Below, in pieces: positions 12,820 to 23,596 of a stretch of DNA of 64,000 bases. Position numbers and translations under genes: made by a program. The stretch comes from Symbiodinium kawagutii (Eukaryota > Sar > Dinophyceae > Suessiales > Symbiodiniaceae), in assembly GCA_009767595.1 (NCBI GenBank), contig VSDK01028387.1, positions 1 to 64,000 of the forward strand, written 5' to 3'. Numbering within the stretch: position 1 is the stretch's first letter; every line of letters begins with the position of its first letter. The notes under the pieces are model-generated. The model did no database searches. It was not told the origin of the DNA and worked only from the letters and a program-made list of their open reading frames with translations.

Positions 12820-12939
12820 CTCGACGGCACCGGCTTCGCTTCGGCCGGCTACGGCTTCGCTTCGGGCCGCAGCGGCAACGGTGCACTGTCCTCCGCATCG
12901 GTGGCGAACTCGGCCAGGGTGGGAGATGGCGAGGTCGAG
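12820..12939 (+). CDS. Candidate exon, Gly/Ala/Ser-rich
   Basis: A GC-rich island of exactly 40 codons. It is bounded by CGCGCAG (acceptor) and GAG|GT (donor) and reads LDGTGFASAGYGFASG and onward. Its base composition contrasts sharply with the AT-rich flanks. No homology is recognised; the call rests on composition and splice-site fit only. Confidence 0.35.
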
Positions 12940-13889
12940 GTTTGAAGCAACGAGATTGGTATGTTTCCTATGGGTTAGTGGTGGTTAATAGTAATTGATA
13001 GTGGTAACAGTTCAAGGTTTTAAGTAACAAAATGGGTAAATAGTCGTTTGCAATGGTGAATGAGGAACAATATATAATGGTAATAGCGGTTTGTATCCAG
13101 CAACACAGTTGGTAATGACCGAAATGGTACATGATGTTTAATATTTGACCACCACGAGTAGTGGATGCTGATGGCTAGTAATGGATAGCAATGGTTAATA
13201 AACTATAAGGGATGGTAACCAAACATATATATAGGTGGAATACAATGGTTGATGATGGTAGACCAGGGCTATATTGACCGCCGTATCAAAGGTTCATCAC
13301 TGGTGATGGTTCATCCGTGGTTGATCCATGGTGCCTAAGTGATGATTTGCCCGCGTTTAAGCGGTGGTGATTCAATGGTGAAATAGTGGCTAGTTGACGG
13401 TGAATGATGGTTGATACTGGTGAAGAATGCTTGACCGCTGGTCAATCAGTGGTTGAACGTTGGTGAATGTGATGTTTATCCGATGTTTGTTTTCACAATT
13501 GTTGGCTGAGGGCATTGATTAATTGATTGTGACCATGGCTCATCAACCGCTGGTTCGGTTGATGGGATTGCAATGGTTAGGCATCATCATTGATGATACA
13601 TTCTATAATGTTCATTGGATGAACCATCATTGCAATGGTTAACCATCATCATTGAATAACCATTGATTGCAATGGTTAACCATCATTGAATTCAAAAAAA
13701 TTCTCACCCCTTGGCGCAGCTGCCAAGTTTCCAGCTCGCTTTTCACCAGAACTGGGACCTTCATCGACATCGTTTCGACCACTCAGGAGACACCCACCTT
13801 CGCCGCCCAGTCGTTGGGGGAGCCTGGTGGGTCACTGCTAAGCAGAGCTGGGGATGTGCAGAAAGGGGGTGAGTTTCTTGGGATAGAAC

Positions 13890-14035
13890 CATGGTGAAAA
13901 GCCTTATAACTATGGTGAATAGCCTTATAACTATGGTGAATAGCCATGGTGAATAGCCTTATAACATACATAGAGATATGGATGGTGAATAGCTTTATAA
14001 CATAGAGATATGCACCATGGTGAATAGGTTAATAA
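13890..14035. repeat. Minisatellite, unit about 23 bp
   Basis: Repeated atggtgaatagccttataac units with small indels; at least five copies can be aligned by eye. Confidence 0.75.
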
Positions 14036-15595
14036 CATAGGGATATGCACGTGGGGTTGGTTTCTTGGGACAGAGTTATTGTTAGTGGACACTTATAGGG
14101 GCTATTGGTTACGCTTGATGATATAACTATAGTATCATCAGGTGGATATGTGCCAAGCCATGACGGGTAAGCAATGGGACCTACCGAAGCCAATGATCAC
14201 TAGGAAACCAGGCTGGTTGGTTGACCGGGGGTACCACGTCATGGCTTGGCACCCATAGACCCATAGTGCCCTAGAAGTTGGGCAAACTGAGCCTTATACC
14301 CATGGTGAATGTAATCCATGGGGCATCCAAGGGTAAGGATATGATGACAGAAACGGAGGTAACGCACAAGGTCAACATATATGGGAAGGGGTACCACTTT
14401 ACCGGGAAACCAAGGCCTTTGGGGGATATCCCCTGTTGATCAACCAGGGGGTGGCTCGCTTCATCCAGGGTTGGCATTAACCAAGAAACGTTTCTGAGAC
14501 ATCGTAACAACATGCAACATACTGTACACTGGTCAGATGGTTCGATGAGTTTCGTGATTAATTGCATTAGTTTTATGGTAAGAAATGGGCACCAGATCCT
14601 GGCAACTGGTAACTACGGTATGGGGATATGGCTTTCGCTGGGACCAGATTCTCGACCGAGTGTCCAGATCCCAATAGCTTGTGCAGAGTTCTGGGACCGT
14701 ATATTAAAATATGAATTATCATATTGTAGAAGTCATTGTTGTATCTTTTTCATATATGCCAATGTGATAATTATTTTTGACAATAGGGTACATAAGAAGA
14801 TGACTGTATATTGAAATCTGTACGTTCATACCTATAGTCGCACAGGCTTTTTGACATATGTGGGGTGATCTTGAACTTGTTCAGCAACCGCTTTGCGGCA
14901 ACATGAATCATGATGCCAAAACGCAAGAAAACACAATCGAACTCATGAAGTAATGGTTCAGAAGAGTGATAGAACAACCAAATCACACACACACAAGATC
15001 ATGGACAAGAAAAATGCAAATGGCAAAGATACAACATGGATGGAATCAAAGCACCACACTCCTATGTAACTCCTAATCCCTACATAGCCTGATGGCTAAC
15101 ACCAAGAGCCCCGTACTTGGAAGGGCGCCTGAAGGACGTGCTATTGTAGAATTGCCAGGTAAATGTACAGATTCTCAGCTCATCAGGTCTGTGTGGTGTA
15201 ATGCTAGCAGTGACTAAGTGTGATTACTCGCCAGTATCAACCATTAAGCCAACGATCAAATCAACCATCAATCAACAAATGTTTTGTGAGCTGTTTATTT
15301 CATGGTTGCTGAACAATTTTTGTTGAAATTCGCTGGTTGTTGATTAATTTGCCGCAAAAATAGACAATTTTCCCTGAAATGTGCTCTTAATTGCTGGTTA
15401 CTACAAGATTGTTGCTAATTACAATTGTCCTTGGTATATCCCCTATAAGTGCTGCTTAATTACAAGATCATGAGTAACAATTCGCTTGGTTACTTCTATT
15501 AACCATGTCATTTTTGTTAACCATATCATTGGTATCCATTATCAACCATAACTTTAAACCATATTCTTCATAGGTGTAGTTCAACCACCCACCAG

Positions 15596-15728
15596 ATTAA
15601 CACTCCGCCGCCTGCGCAACTTTCACCAAGGCCCACCGAGGACGAAGCGACGCAAGCGGTTCCGCAAGCGGCTCCGCATTCCACGCGAGGACTGGGACCG
15701 TTCTGGTGGATCGATGGGTGGCTGGATG
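15596..15728 (+). CDS. Candidate exon, Pro/Ala/Thr-rich
   Basis: Flanked by an acceptor (caccaccaccag-like, AG at 15594-15595) and a donor (GGATG|GTCTTAG). It reads NTPPPAQLSPRPTEDEATQ, then a Trp-rich WWIDGW segment. The acceptor coincides with the right end of a family-1 MITE remnant. Function unknown. Confidence 0.35.
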
Positions 15729-17923
15729 GTCTTAGGGCTGATCGACTGGTGATCAATCTTTGCTTAGAGGCCTTGTTTTAATGGAAAACCATTGCATTAC
15801 TAGCTGCAAGCAGCAGCTAGCATTTCTATAGACACAGTTGTAGGACATTTTTTTCGGAACAATTGTGAAATCATATTTGCTTAGTGGTTTTGAACTTCTG
15901 AACTATGTTTTGTGGTTCCCAAATGATTGGCATAGTCCCAACAGTTGCTATCATGCTTCTACAATGTTACACGTAGATGGTTAGTTCCTGATTACGGGTA
16001 CCACTATTGCTCAGTAGTTACACCAGCAATTGCTGTTGTGGTAGATCTACCGGAACCAGGTGAGATAGAAACTGAAAGACAGCTCAACCTGCCAGTTGCT
16101 GGTTGCAACGATGTAAGGATCCATCATCCAGCAAGGCAATTTGTGTGGGTTGGGCCATGGCCCATCGGATCAGGCAAGATATAAAAAAGGGCCATGCCAT
16201 GCCATGCCACCTGGAGAAATTCTTGGATGCCATGGTTGAACTTGGTCCGAGGTCCCACATATAAACCAGGGTCCCAGTCCCCCTCCGGGGCCCTCCGCTC
16301 AGAACCCCGGTCCACGACAAGCAGAGTGACCTCAGCAAGGCCAAAGTGTTCGGTGTGCGAAGCCAGGGGTGCCTAAGCGCCCACAGCGAACATCAAATCA
16401 TGGAAACAACAGGAACTTTTCCATGGGCAAGGGATACCTACCAACATCTGCCAACCATCCCAAGCATCAAACCAATCATGTTCGTTTATTACAGGAAAGC
16501 CATCCGTTCTGGTTTGGATTACACCATTTAGACTTTAGAGGCATGCCCAGAAGATCATTCTTCTGAAATAAACTGTGGAGAGGCGCAGTCCAACTCTGCA
16601 GCAACTGTGGATGCATTGCTATGGTGAGGCAACTGTACCATAGCAGGTTTATTTTCAAGGGCTGTTTTTGTATATCCTGGCCTTAGGTTGTTTGTCATTC
16701 ATCATTCATCATTCATCATTTGTTTCAAGTGACATGATGATGGAGAAGTAGGAATCATGCGTTGATTTGAGTGCTTTTGTTCAAGTGGCACCTATCAGAT
16801 TGTTTGTTGGTGAAATGTTGGTGAAACAATGAAAATCGAAATCATAGGTTGATGGTGCTGGAGAACACCTGGTGATACGCCACGCCGATATGGGCAATAA
16901 ACGGTAGAGCAAATGTTAAGTAAAGGTACGATGAATATTTGCCAAGCAACAATTGGGTAGGTGAGCAACCCAACGAAGGTATTTGCGCTTGGTAGGTTCA
17001 AATAATATGTTTAAATCACTCATCAAACATGTTCAATTACCTCATGCCTGTGGATTGTTATCTAATGAACCAATATACTGGGGATTGGGCAACCCCAACC
17101 ACCCACCAGATCTTGTCAATATGGAACCTAGACATGGCAAGAGCAGAGGATTCAACAGGTGTTCGTAATCCACCCGATGGTGATGTGTTGCTCCCCGTTG
17201 CTTCCGGAAGAATCAGTTGCAAGGGTGAGCCCCTGTTGGGTCATGAAGATCCGGAGTAGACGGAAGATTTGACCAGCTCCCCCAGAGAATGACCTGAACG
17301 TTGAATAGCGAGGCGCAGTGACAAACATCCCAATCAGAAACCATTAGTGCATCAATTAACCAGCAAGATTTATTCATCCCAACGATGAATGAGGCATCAA
17401 TGAACCACTGAGCATCCCAACATGATCATTTATGTGTGAGGTTTCATTTTTCCATACGCACCTCCACATGAAGAATCAACTTTGCTACGTGGGGTCCGCT
17501 CCTGGATGACCATGGCAGCATCAGGCCGTCCCCTGCGGTACAGGCCATTGGGAGTTTCGGTCAGCTGTCTCAAAGTCACCATTGATGAGAATGGTCCACA
17601 GCAGTAGAGCATCATTCACGTTAATTAATACCATGGTCATGAGCAACTTTGTAACTCTACTGAGAACAATACGTTGAATGTATAGTATCGATTGAGAATC
17701 ATACCATAGTAATAACAACAAGTGGTTCAAAATCAAAGCCTTTCTTAGGCTTTGTCATGGCTTTGTCATATCTGTTGTGAATCATTGATTAGCACTGGCT
17801 AAAAATGATTAGTACTGGTCAACACGGGTGAGTAAGCTGATTAAGAACCACCAATAATCGGATGAATGCAGGTGAGTCCGGGGTAATTTTGGTTCTTCAT
17901 ATTTACTCATTGGTGTGATATGG

Positions 17924-17927
<4 letters not shown>

Positions 17928-18006
<79 letters not shown>
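17928..18006. repeat. (ATC)n microsatellite
   Basis: An uninterrupted run of atc/tca triplets over about 78 bp. The long poly-Asp frame on the minus strand is a by-product. Confidence 0.95.
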
Positions 18007-18227
18007 ATCATCAGCGTCATCGTCATTATCATCATATGTTTATTGTTATTGTTATTGTTATCATTTTTAGTTGTATGTGAATAACCTAGGTATGTTACTA
18101 CATATATTTGTATTTTCACATATGTTTTTATCTTGATTTGTTTCTTTGCGTCTCTCTCGCTCTTCATTTTTCCTATTTACATATACATGTAAATATGCAC
18201 ATACATGTAATATATATATATAGTATA

Positions 18228-18228
18228 T

Positions 18229-18275
<47 letters not shown>

Positions 18276-18276
18276 T
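18228..18276. repeat. (ATTT)n microsatellite
   Basis: About twelve atttattt units follow a tatata run at about 18210-18222. Confidence 0.95.
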
Positions 18277-19597
18277 ATTTACATGTCAAAACCAAACATA
18301 TCATAAACACACGGATGGATAGAACTCCAGGCATGGTTGCAGCCTCGAACAATGCTACAGCTTTGTGTCAATGACAAGAACCGGGGGTTGAAAACGCAAC
18401 ACTGACGACAGACAAACCGATTTTTGTTGTGGGGTCAAGGGCGAATCAACAGTTCGGAGTCCACCGCCTCAATGGCGGCGGTGCAAAGTAAACTCTACAA
18501 AGTCCATCAGTTCGGATCTGGAACTGATTTTCGTATGTGATGGCCAAGTGGGGATGATTAAGATAGTATATGATAGTATGTGAGTCATCATACAGAAGAT
18601 CTTAGGGAATTTACTCATCAACCTGAATTAGAGTTCTACATGTAACCAACAACTGGAAGCCTCTGGCGATAATGTGTGTCATGAGGTTATGAAGACCGCA
18701 ATCAGATCCACGGCTTTGAGCCATTGGTTAAAAAGATAAGATTTCGGAATAGATGGCATGATGTTACCCTGGTTGCTACATGGGATGCTACCACTTGGCA
18801 CCACTGCTGGGCTTCCCTGGTACCACTGGGGTGGACCACCGAAAGCTGACGCCAGTCCTCCATCTTCTCCTCGGACGAGGCAGCAGCGGCTGCTCAGGGC
18901 TGAAGATTTCCAGATGGTTGGCCATGAAGCCTGGTTCGTGCTTAATGGGGATACCGGTTGTGTGGCTCATAGGGGATAGTGTATGCAAAGTACCACCAAT
19001 CAAGGTAATTGGGGGTTAATAGTTATCGTACAAAGTTCGGAAGCCACCAATCAGTCTTAAGTGGTCTACGGGATTATATAGTGGTTAACCACCTATGAAA
19101 CTTTTTGAGTAGGCTATGATATACTGGTTAATAGGGGATTCTAGCTGCAACAATCGTGTTGAAACAAATAGATTCTGGATGGTGGCTTTGAACATTTGGG
19201 TTATTTTTCTGATATTTGGAATATTTTGGGATTGTTGGTTGACGAAGCATGATCTTTGCAGAGGTGTTGACACAACCACCATGACCATCGCCATCATGAT
19301 CATCACAACCTAGTATTTCAAGCCATTATGATTGCCAGCAATGCATCATCATGACAAATTTGTTTGGAGCAACCCAAAGCGGGTTGAAGCATTGCGAAGC
19401 GGCTCAACACCGCAGCTGTATTTTAGTCAATGTTGATGGAGGTCAGCAGAGATAGATAGTTAGTACTAAGCAGTTGGATGCGTGTTATGATGTCACAGTG
19501 GGTGATGCTTGATTTGGTTGGTCCTCGCAGAGGTCTTTCAGCATTGTGGCCGTCCCTACCTCCGCAGTGGACACCAAAAGAGTCGTGAAAAGAGTCG

Positions 19598-19685
19598 TGG
19601 TTGGTGGTTTCAAACATTTTTATTTTCCCTAGGAGTTATTGTTGGTTGACTAATATTTTTTGTGGGGTTTGAAACCACCAGCCAG
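19598..19685. mobile_element. MITE-like element, family 1 (GGTTGGTGGTTTC ends)
   Basis: It begins tggttggtggtttcaaac and ends gtttgaaaccaccagccag, a near-perfect terminal inverted repeat on an AT-rich core containing ttggttgactaatatttttt. Other copies are at 22626-22698, 22940-23026, 27574-27671 and 30484-30592, with end remnants near 15595 and 30680. Confidence 0.75.
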
Positions 19686-19816
19686 TAATGATCTATCATG
19701 ATCAACCATAGCAGGATCTAGCTCTAAGCGTTGCCAGTCCAATTCAATCTCAGTCGCTCGGACACTGGTGAGCTTGGGAGCACAAGGCAGCATGGTTTTG
19801 CAAATCAGAGGGGGGG

Positions 19817-19917
19817 GTTTCTCAAGTCATAGGGGGTACCCCCAAATCATCCCACGTTGGGTCATTCTTGAGACTAAACAAAGCATTTTGGAGGGTTCCC
19901 ACTTTTAAGAAACCACC
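19817..19917. mobile_element. MITE-like element, family 2
   Basis: It begins gtttctcaagtcataggggg and ends cacttttaagaaaccacc. The inner boxes tacccccaaatcatcc and ggagggttccc are complementary in type. Confidence 0.7.
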
Positions 19918-20051
19918 AAATGACCAAGAGGAAAGGACAAGGGTCAAAAGCCGTGCTGATGGGTCATTGCCATACCAGCTTGGGTCTGATAGCGCCAGAA
20001 ATCTCCTGTGCGCACACGATTGATTTAGTGCATTGATTAATAAATATGGTA

Positions 20052-20204
20052 GTTTCTCAAGTCATAGAGGTACCCCCAAATTATCCAACATTAATCACTC
20101 CTCTTCGCTGTTCCCGGCCACCACCCAGCTGCTATCCAACATTAATTAATCATTTACAGTAATAAACCAACTATTCTGGGGGGTCCTCTATTTTGAGAAA
20201 CACC
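20052..20204. mobile_element. MITE-like element, family 2
   Basis: It begins gtttctcaagtcatagagg and ends tcctctattttgagaaacac. The left 30 bp are almost identical to the copy 235 bp upstream. Confidence 0.7.
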
Positions 20205-20319
20205 CAAATCATTGCTTTCTACACTTGCTGGTGCTGGTTCCATCGCGCCAGGATAGCTCTCCGGCCCGGCCAGTCGTACCACAATCTCGGCAGAAGGATG
20301 TGGCTTGGGAGTGGTGATG

Positions 20320-20640
20320 CTTTGACACCAACTACATTCAACTACTAGTGAATCAATAGGATCAAGCTATCCATTGGATAGCTAGTGGCTTGATCTAAAT
20401 TGACTAGTTCTGACTCAATCGGATCAACTTACTTACTTGAAGTAGTGATCAAGTACATTCAAGTACTATCCATTCACTACTAGTGAATCTGACTAGAATC
20501 ACCGACTAGTTTAATCACTAGTCATATCTAGTAAGTTGATGGATAAATCACTCTCAAGTTCGTCAATATAGGATCAACTACTAGGATTGATTCTGAATCA
20601 AGAATCACTATCTATAGTCATGAATCAACCCGCGATGACC
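20320..20640. repeat. Degenerate actagt/gatcaa-rich self-complementary tract
   Basis: Dense short palindromes and direct repeats (actactagtgaatc occurs twice; many gatcaa/ttgatc words) with no coding potential. Confidence 0.5.
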
Positions 20641-21125
20641 TCATGACCACATGCGAAGCGTTCGGGAGCCGACCAGGAGCCGCCCAGAGTGCAGCCACAG
20701 CTTGCGAAGAGGAGCGAGACAGTGCGACCCTCCACCCTGGTTGCTCGTAGAAATTGATGGGTTGTGACCCTATAGACATGGTGAACCAGTTGCTAAGTGG
20801 GGAGTTACTAATTGATGTTCCATCGGAATTTTTGGTTGCTCAGGGTGTGCGCCTAAACAGCAGGGGGTGGTCTGTTGGGATTCCACGGCTTGTGGCTGCG
20901 GGTTGTGCCTTTGCTGCGGAACATGAACAGAATGGTCGGCTTGGTGCAAGCTGCTACCAATTTTTGGTCACATTGGTCGCTGTCACGAAGGATCAGCAGT
21001 ATGTCACAGCGGATTGTAGAAAGTTGTGGGTTCGTTTACAACATATGTTTTTTGGATATACCGTATACCGATAAATGTTAAATTTGAAGTTCATTGTAGA
21101 ATACGTTAGGGCTATCTCCTATACA

Positions 21126-21222
21126 GATGTAGGTAGGTACTGTAGGTAGGTAGGTAGGTAGGTAGGTGGGTACTGTAGGTATAGCTAGGTCGGTTGGTAG
21201 GTAGGTGGGTAGGTAGGTATGA
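21126..21222. repeat. (GTAG)n microsatellite
   Basis: gtaggtaggtagg runs broken by tactgtagg. Further (TA)n runs lie at about 21806-21830 and 21875-21890. Confidence 0.9.
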
Positions 21223-22625
21223 TATTTGTAAAGTCAGCTATATTCTATCACTTTGATCCTCAACCACTCCATCTATCCTGGTTGTGTTTGTTTGACGGTA
21301 TTTGTTCGCCACGAACATGCAATGTTTTTTGTCATCTATGTTTCAAGATTGACATGTCTATTTCTATCCGGCTTTCGAACACATAATGTCTCTATGTCAA
21401 TGTGTTGTTTGTTTGTATGCGTCCATCTGTAGATCCAGCTATGTTCTGTGTTATCCCATCTTTTTCTGGGATGGTTGATTCAACGTGGTCCACCTCTCCA
21501 CAGGTAATTATACTTAATTACATTTTAAAACGATGTCTACACATACACATCTAATATCGAATATATGTTCAAGATTCAGACAGACATGTTTTGTTAATGG
21601 GTGTATATTCAAGGTATACATACATCGTACTGGCATTGTACGTGGATATCATTCCCGCTTATTCTGTCTATTGACCCCATCTAGTCTATGCAAGCCGTCC
21701 TTCCATCCCTGATCCTTCTTATCTCACACCGTATCGTTTCCACTTGTCTCTATTATTTCCGCTTTGTCTCTATTCTTTCCACGTGTCTATGAACATACAT
21801 ATTTGTATATATATATATATATATCGCCTATAGCTATATATACATGCACATTTCTATATCTACACATACTTGTATATATATATATATATAAATATGTGTG
21901 TGTACATACTGGAGGCTGTACCTATTGTTTAGCAGTCTTGTCGTTTTTAGCAGTCTTGTTCTTTGTTTACCAAACATGTTGTCTTCAAATACACAATTAG
22001 CTTACTGAAAGACACAATTAGTGCAACAGTCCAAGTCTTTGCTGGCACATAGCAAGTCCACTTCCACTAGCTTTTTCAGCAAGAAGATCTTTCGACCGGG
22101 GATTCTTAACCTCAATGGGATGTCAACCACTCAGCCACCATTGCCTAGGCCCTATGATGAACAATGACTAGCCACTATACCAATCATTGACCATCAATCA
22201 TCGCTATACCAATCAATGACTAGCCATCTACCAATCATCGTTTCTTCTCCATGGATTCCCAATGGAACGCCATCACCAGGACCTCTGCGAGTTCTGAGCT
22301 TAGTACCTCAGTGGCCCTGTGGAAAACCCAATCTGGTGGCGTGGAAAATCCACCATGGGTGCCGTGAGTTACCTCGCAAACAACTGTGGGACTTGCTTAG
22401 CTTCCAGGGTAGCTTCAGATGCTTAAGCTAGTCAGATGGTTTAGCTTCCAGGTTTCCAGCTTTGCTTAGCTTCCTACAACCAGGTTGGGTAACCCCCGCA
22501 GCTTCCCATGGAACATCCAGCAGGGTGCTGGATCTCACGCAGCGTTTCCGCGAGCCGGATGTTCCAGCAAAATCCTGGAGTTGAACGAGGTAACTACGTA
22601 ACCAACTTGGTAGTTCCTTGAGTCT

Positions 22626-22698
22626 TTGGTGGTTGTAAACCCTATGATATTGGTCAACCAAGCATTTGTTAATGATTAGGAAAAATAAAAAATGATAG
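22626..22698. mobile_element. MITE-like element, family 1, reverse orientation
   Basis: It reads tggtggttgtaaaccc, then gatattggtcaaccaagcat, and ends ggaaaaataaaaaatgat. This is the reverse complement of most of the 22940-23026 copy, lacking the far end. Confidence 0.7.
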
Positions 22699-22939
22699 TT
22701 ACCTTGGATGAAGAAACTGTACTCAAATCCTTGGATAGTAACAGTTAACCAACTGTAGTCAAATTTTGAGGTAACCAGTTAGCTACGTAGCGTTCTTTGA
22801 GTACTTGGATGATCATCCCACTTAGTAGCCTTGGTTAGGAACTACCCTTTCTGTGGGTTAAACCCTTGATAAATAGGATGCAACCATGGTTACTAACCAG
22901 TTACTAAATGGGATGATCATCCAAGTATCCGTATATACA

Positions 22940-23026
22940 CTGGTTGGTGGTTTCGATCATTTTTTGTTTTTCCTAGTGATCATTAACAAATGCTTGGTTG
23001 ACCAATATCACAGGGTTTATAACCAC
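22940..23026. mobile_element. MITE-like element, family 1
   Basis: It begins ctggttggtggtttcgatca and ends cagggtttataaccac. With the inverted copy at 22626 it forms a large palindrome enclosing about 240 bp. Confidence 0.7.
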
Positions 23027-23503
23027 TTTCATGGGGGTCTGGCAGTCCCTAACAAGGTTGCGCTGAAAACACCTGTCTAAAAAAGGTAGAGCCATTGTAG
23101 ATAGTGGATGTTCTACTTCCAGGTTAGTTTTGCCGAGGTGTAATTCACCCCCGGTAAACGAACTTGGTTGGCATGCAACACCGTCAAATGTTAATTAGAC
23201 GTAATTACTGGTCGGTGGTTTGAAAGACCATACCAACTGGGATGATGGCTCCTATTGACAAGCAGATTTGTGGCATGGAATAAGCGCCAATCGGTCAATG
23301 ATCATTACTACCCATCGGTTCACCACTAATTACCCAGTAATTATGCATCTTATAACCACCAACCAATGAATTTGTTGGAGGCAATGGAAGTAAGTAAATG
23401 ATCATTATGAAGCACTTTATATAAACATTATCCACTAGTTAACCACTAACGAACCATGGTTGCAACAACCAACCAGCTTACATCCTCATTTTCATTTGTT
23501 TCC

Positions 23504-23596
23504 AGGAAGAGCCGACTGTAAGTTTTGCCGTCGTACGGCCGATGGCCGGTTGTTTCCATGCAGCCACTGCGCTCAAAGTGCGGGTAATCCATCCGT
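23504..23596 (+). promoter_or_regulatory. Probable trans-splice acceptor and short 5' UTR
   Basis: A pyrimidine-rich tract (ttttcatttgtttccag, AG at 23504-23505) lies about 90 nt before the ATG of the repeat-protein gene. A dinoflagellate spliced-leader addition site would look like this. A cis-intron acceptor is the alternative. Confidence 0.45.

Larger units (their letters stand above)
7901..23450. other. Gene-poor, repeat-rich AT-biased region
   Basis: This stretch holds no long reading frame. It is built from CCATGGTTAACC-like degenerate palindromes (9.1-9.8 kb, 13.2-13.7 kb), MITE-like inverted-repeat elements, microsatellites, and short GC-rich islands of about 100-130 bp that look like exons (12820-12939, 15596-15728; weaker ones near 8990, 10720, 13740, 17150, 18830, 20650 and 22500). 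It may be one or more plus-strand genes with very long repeat-filled introns, or true intergenic DNA. I cannot tell which. Confidence 0.5.

Noticed and set aside
17907-18167. Poly-Asp protein on the minus strand
   Set aside because: Pure product of the (ATC)n microsatellite.
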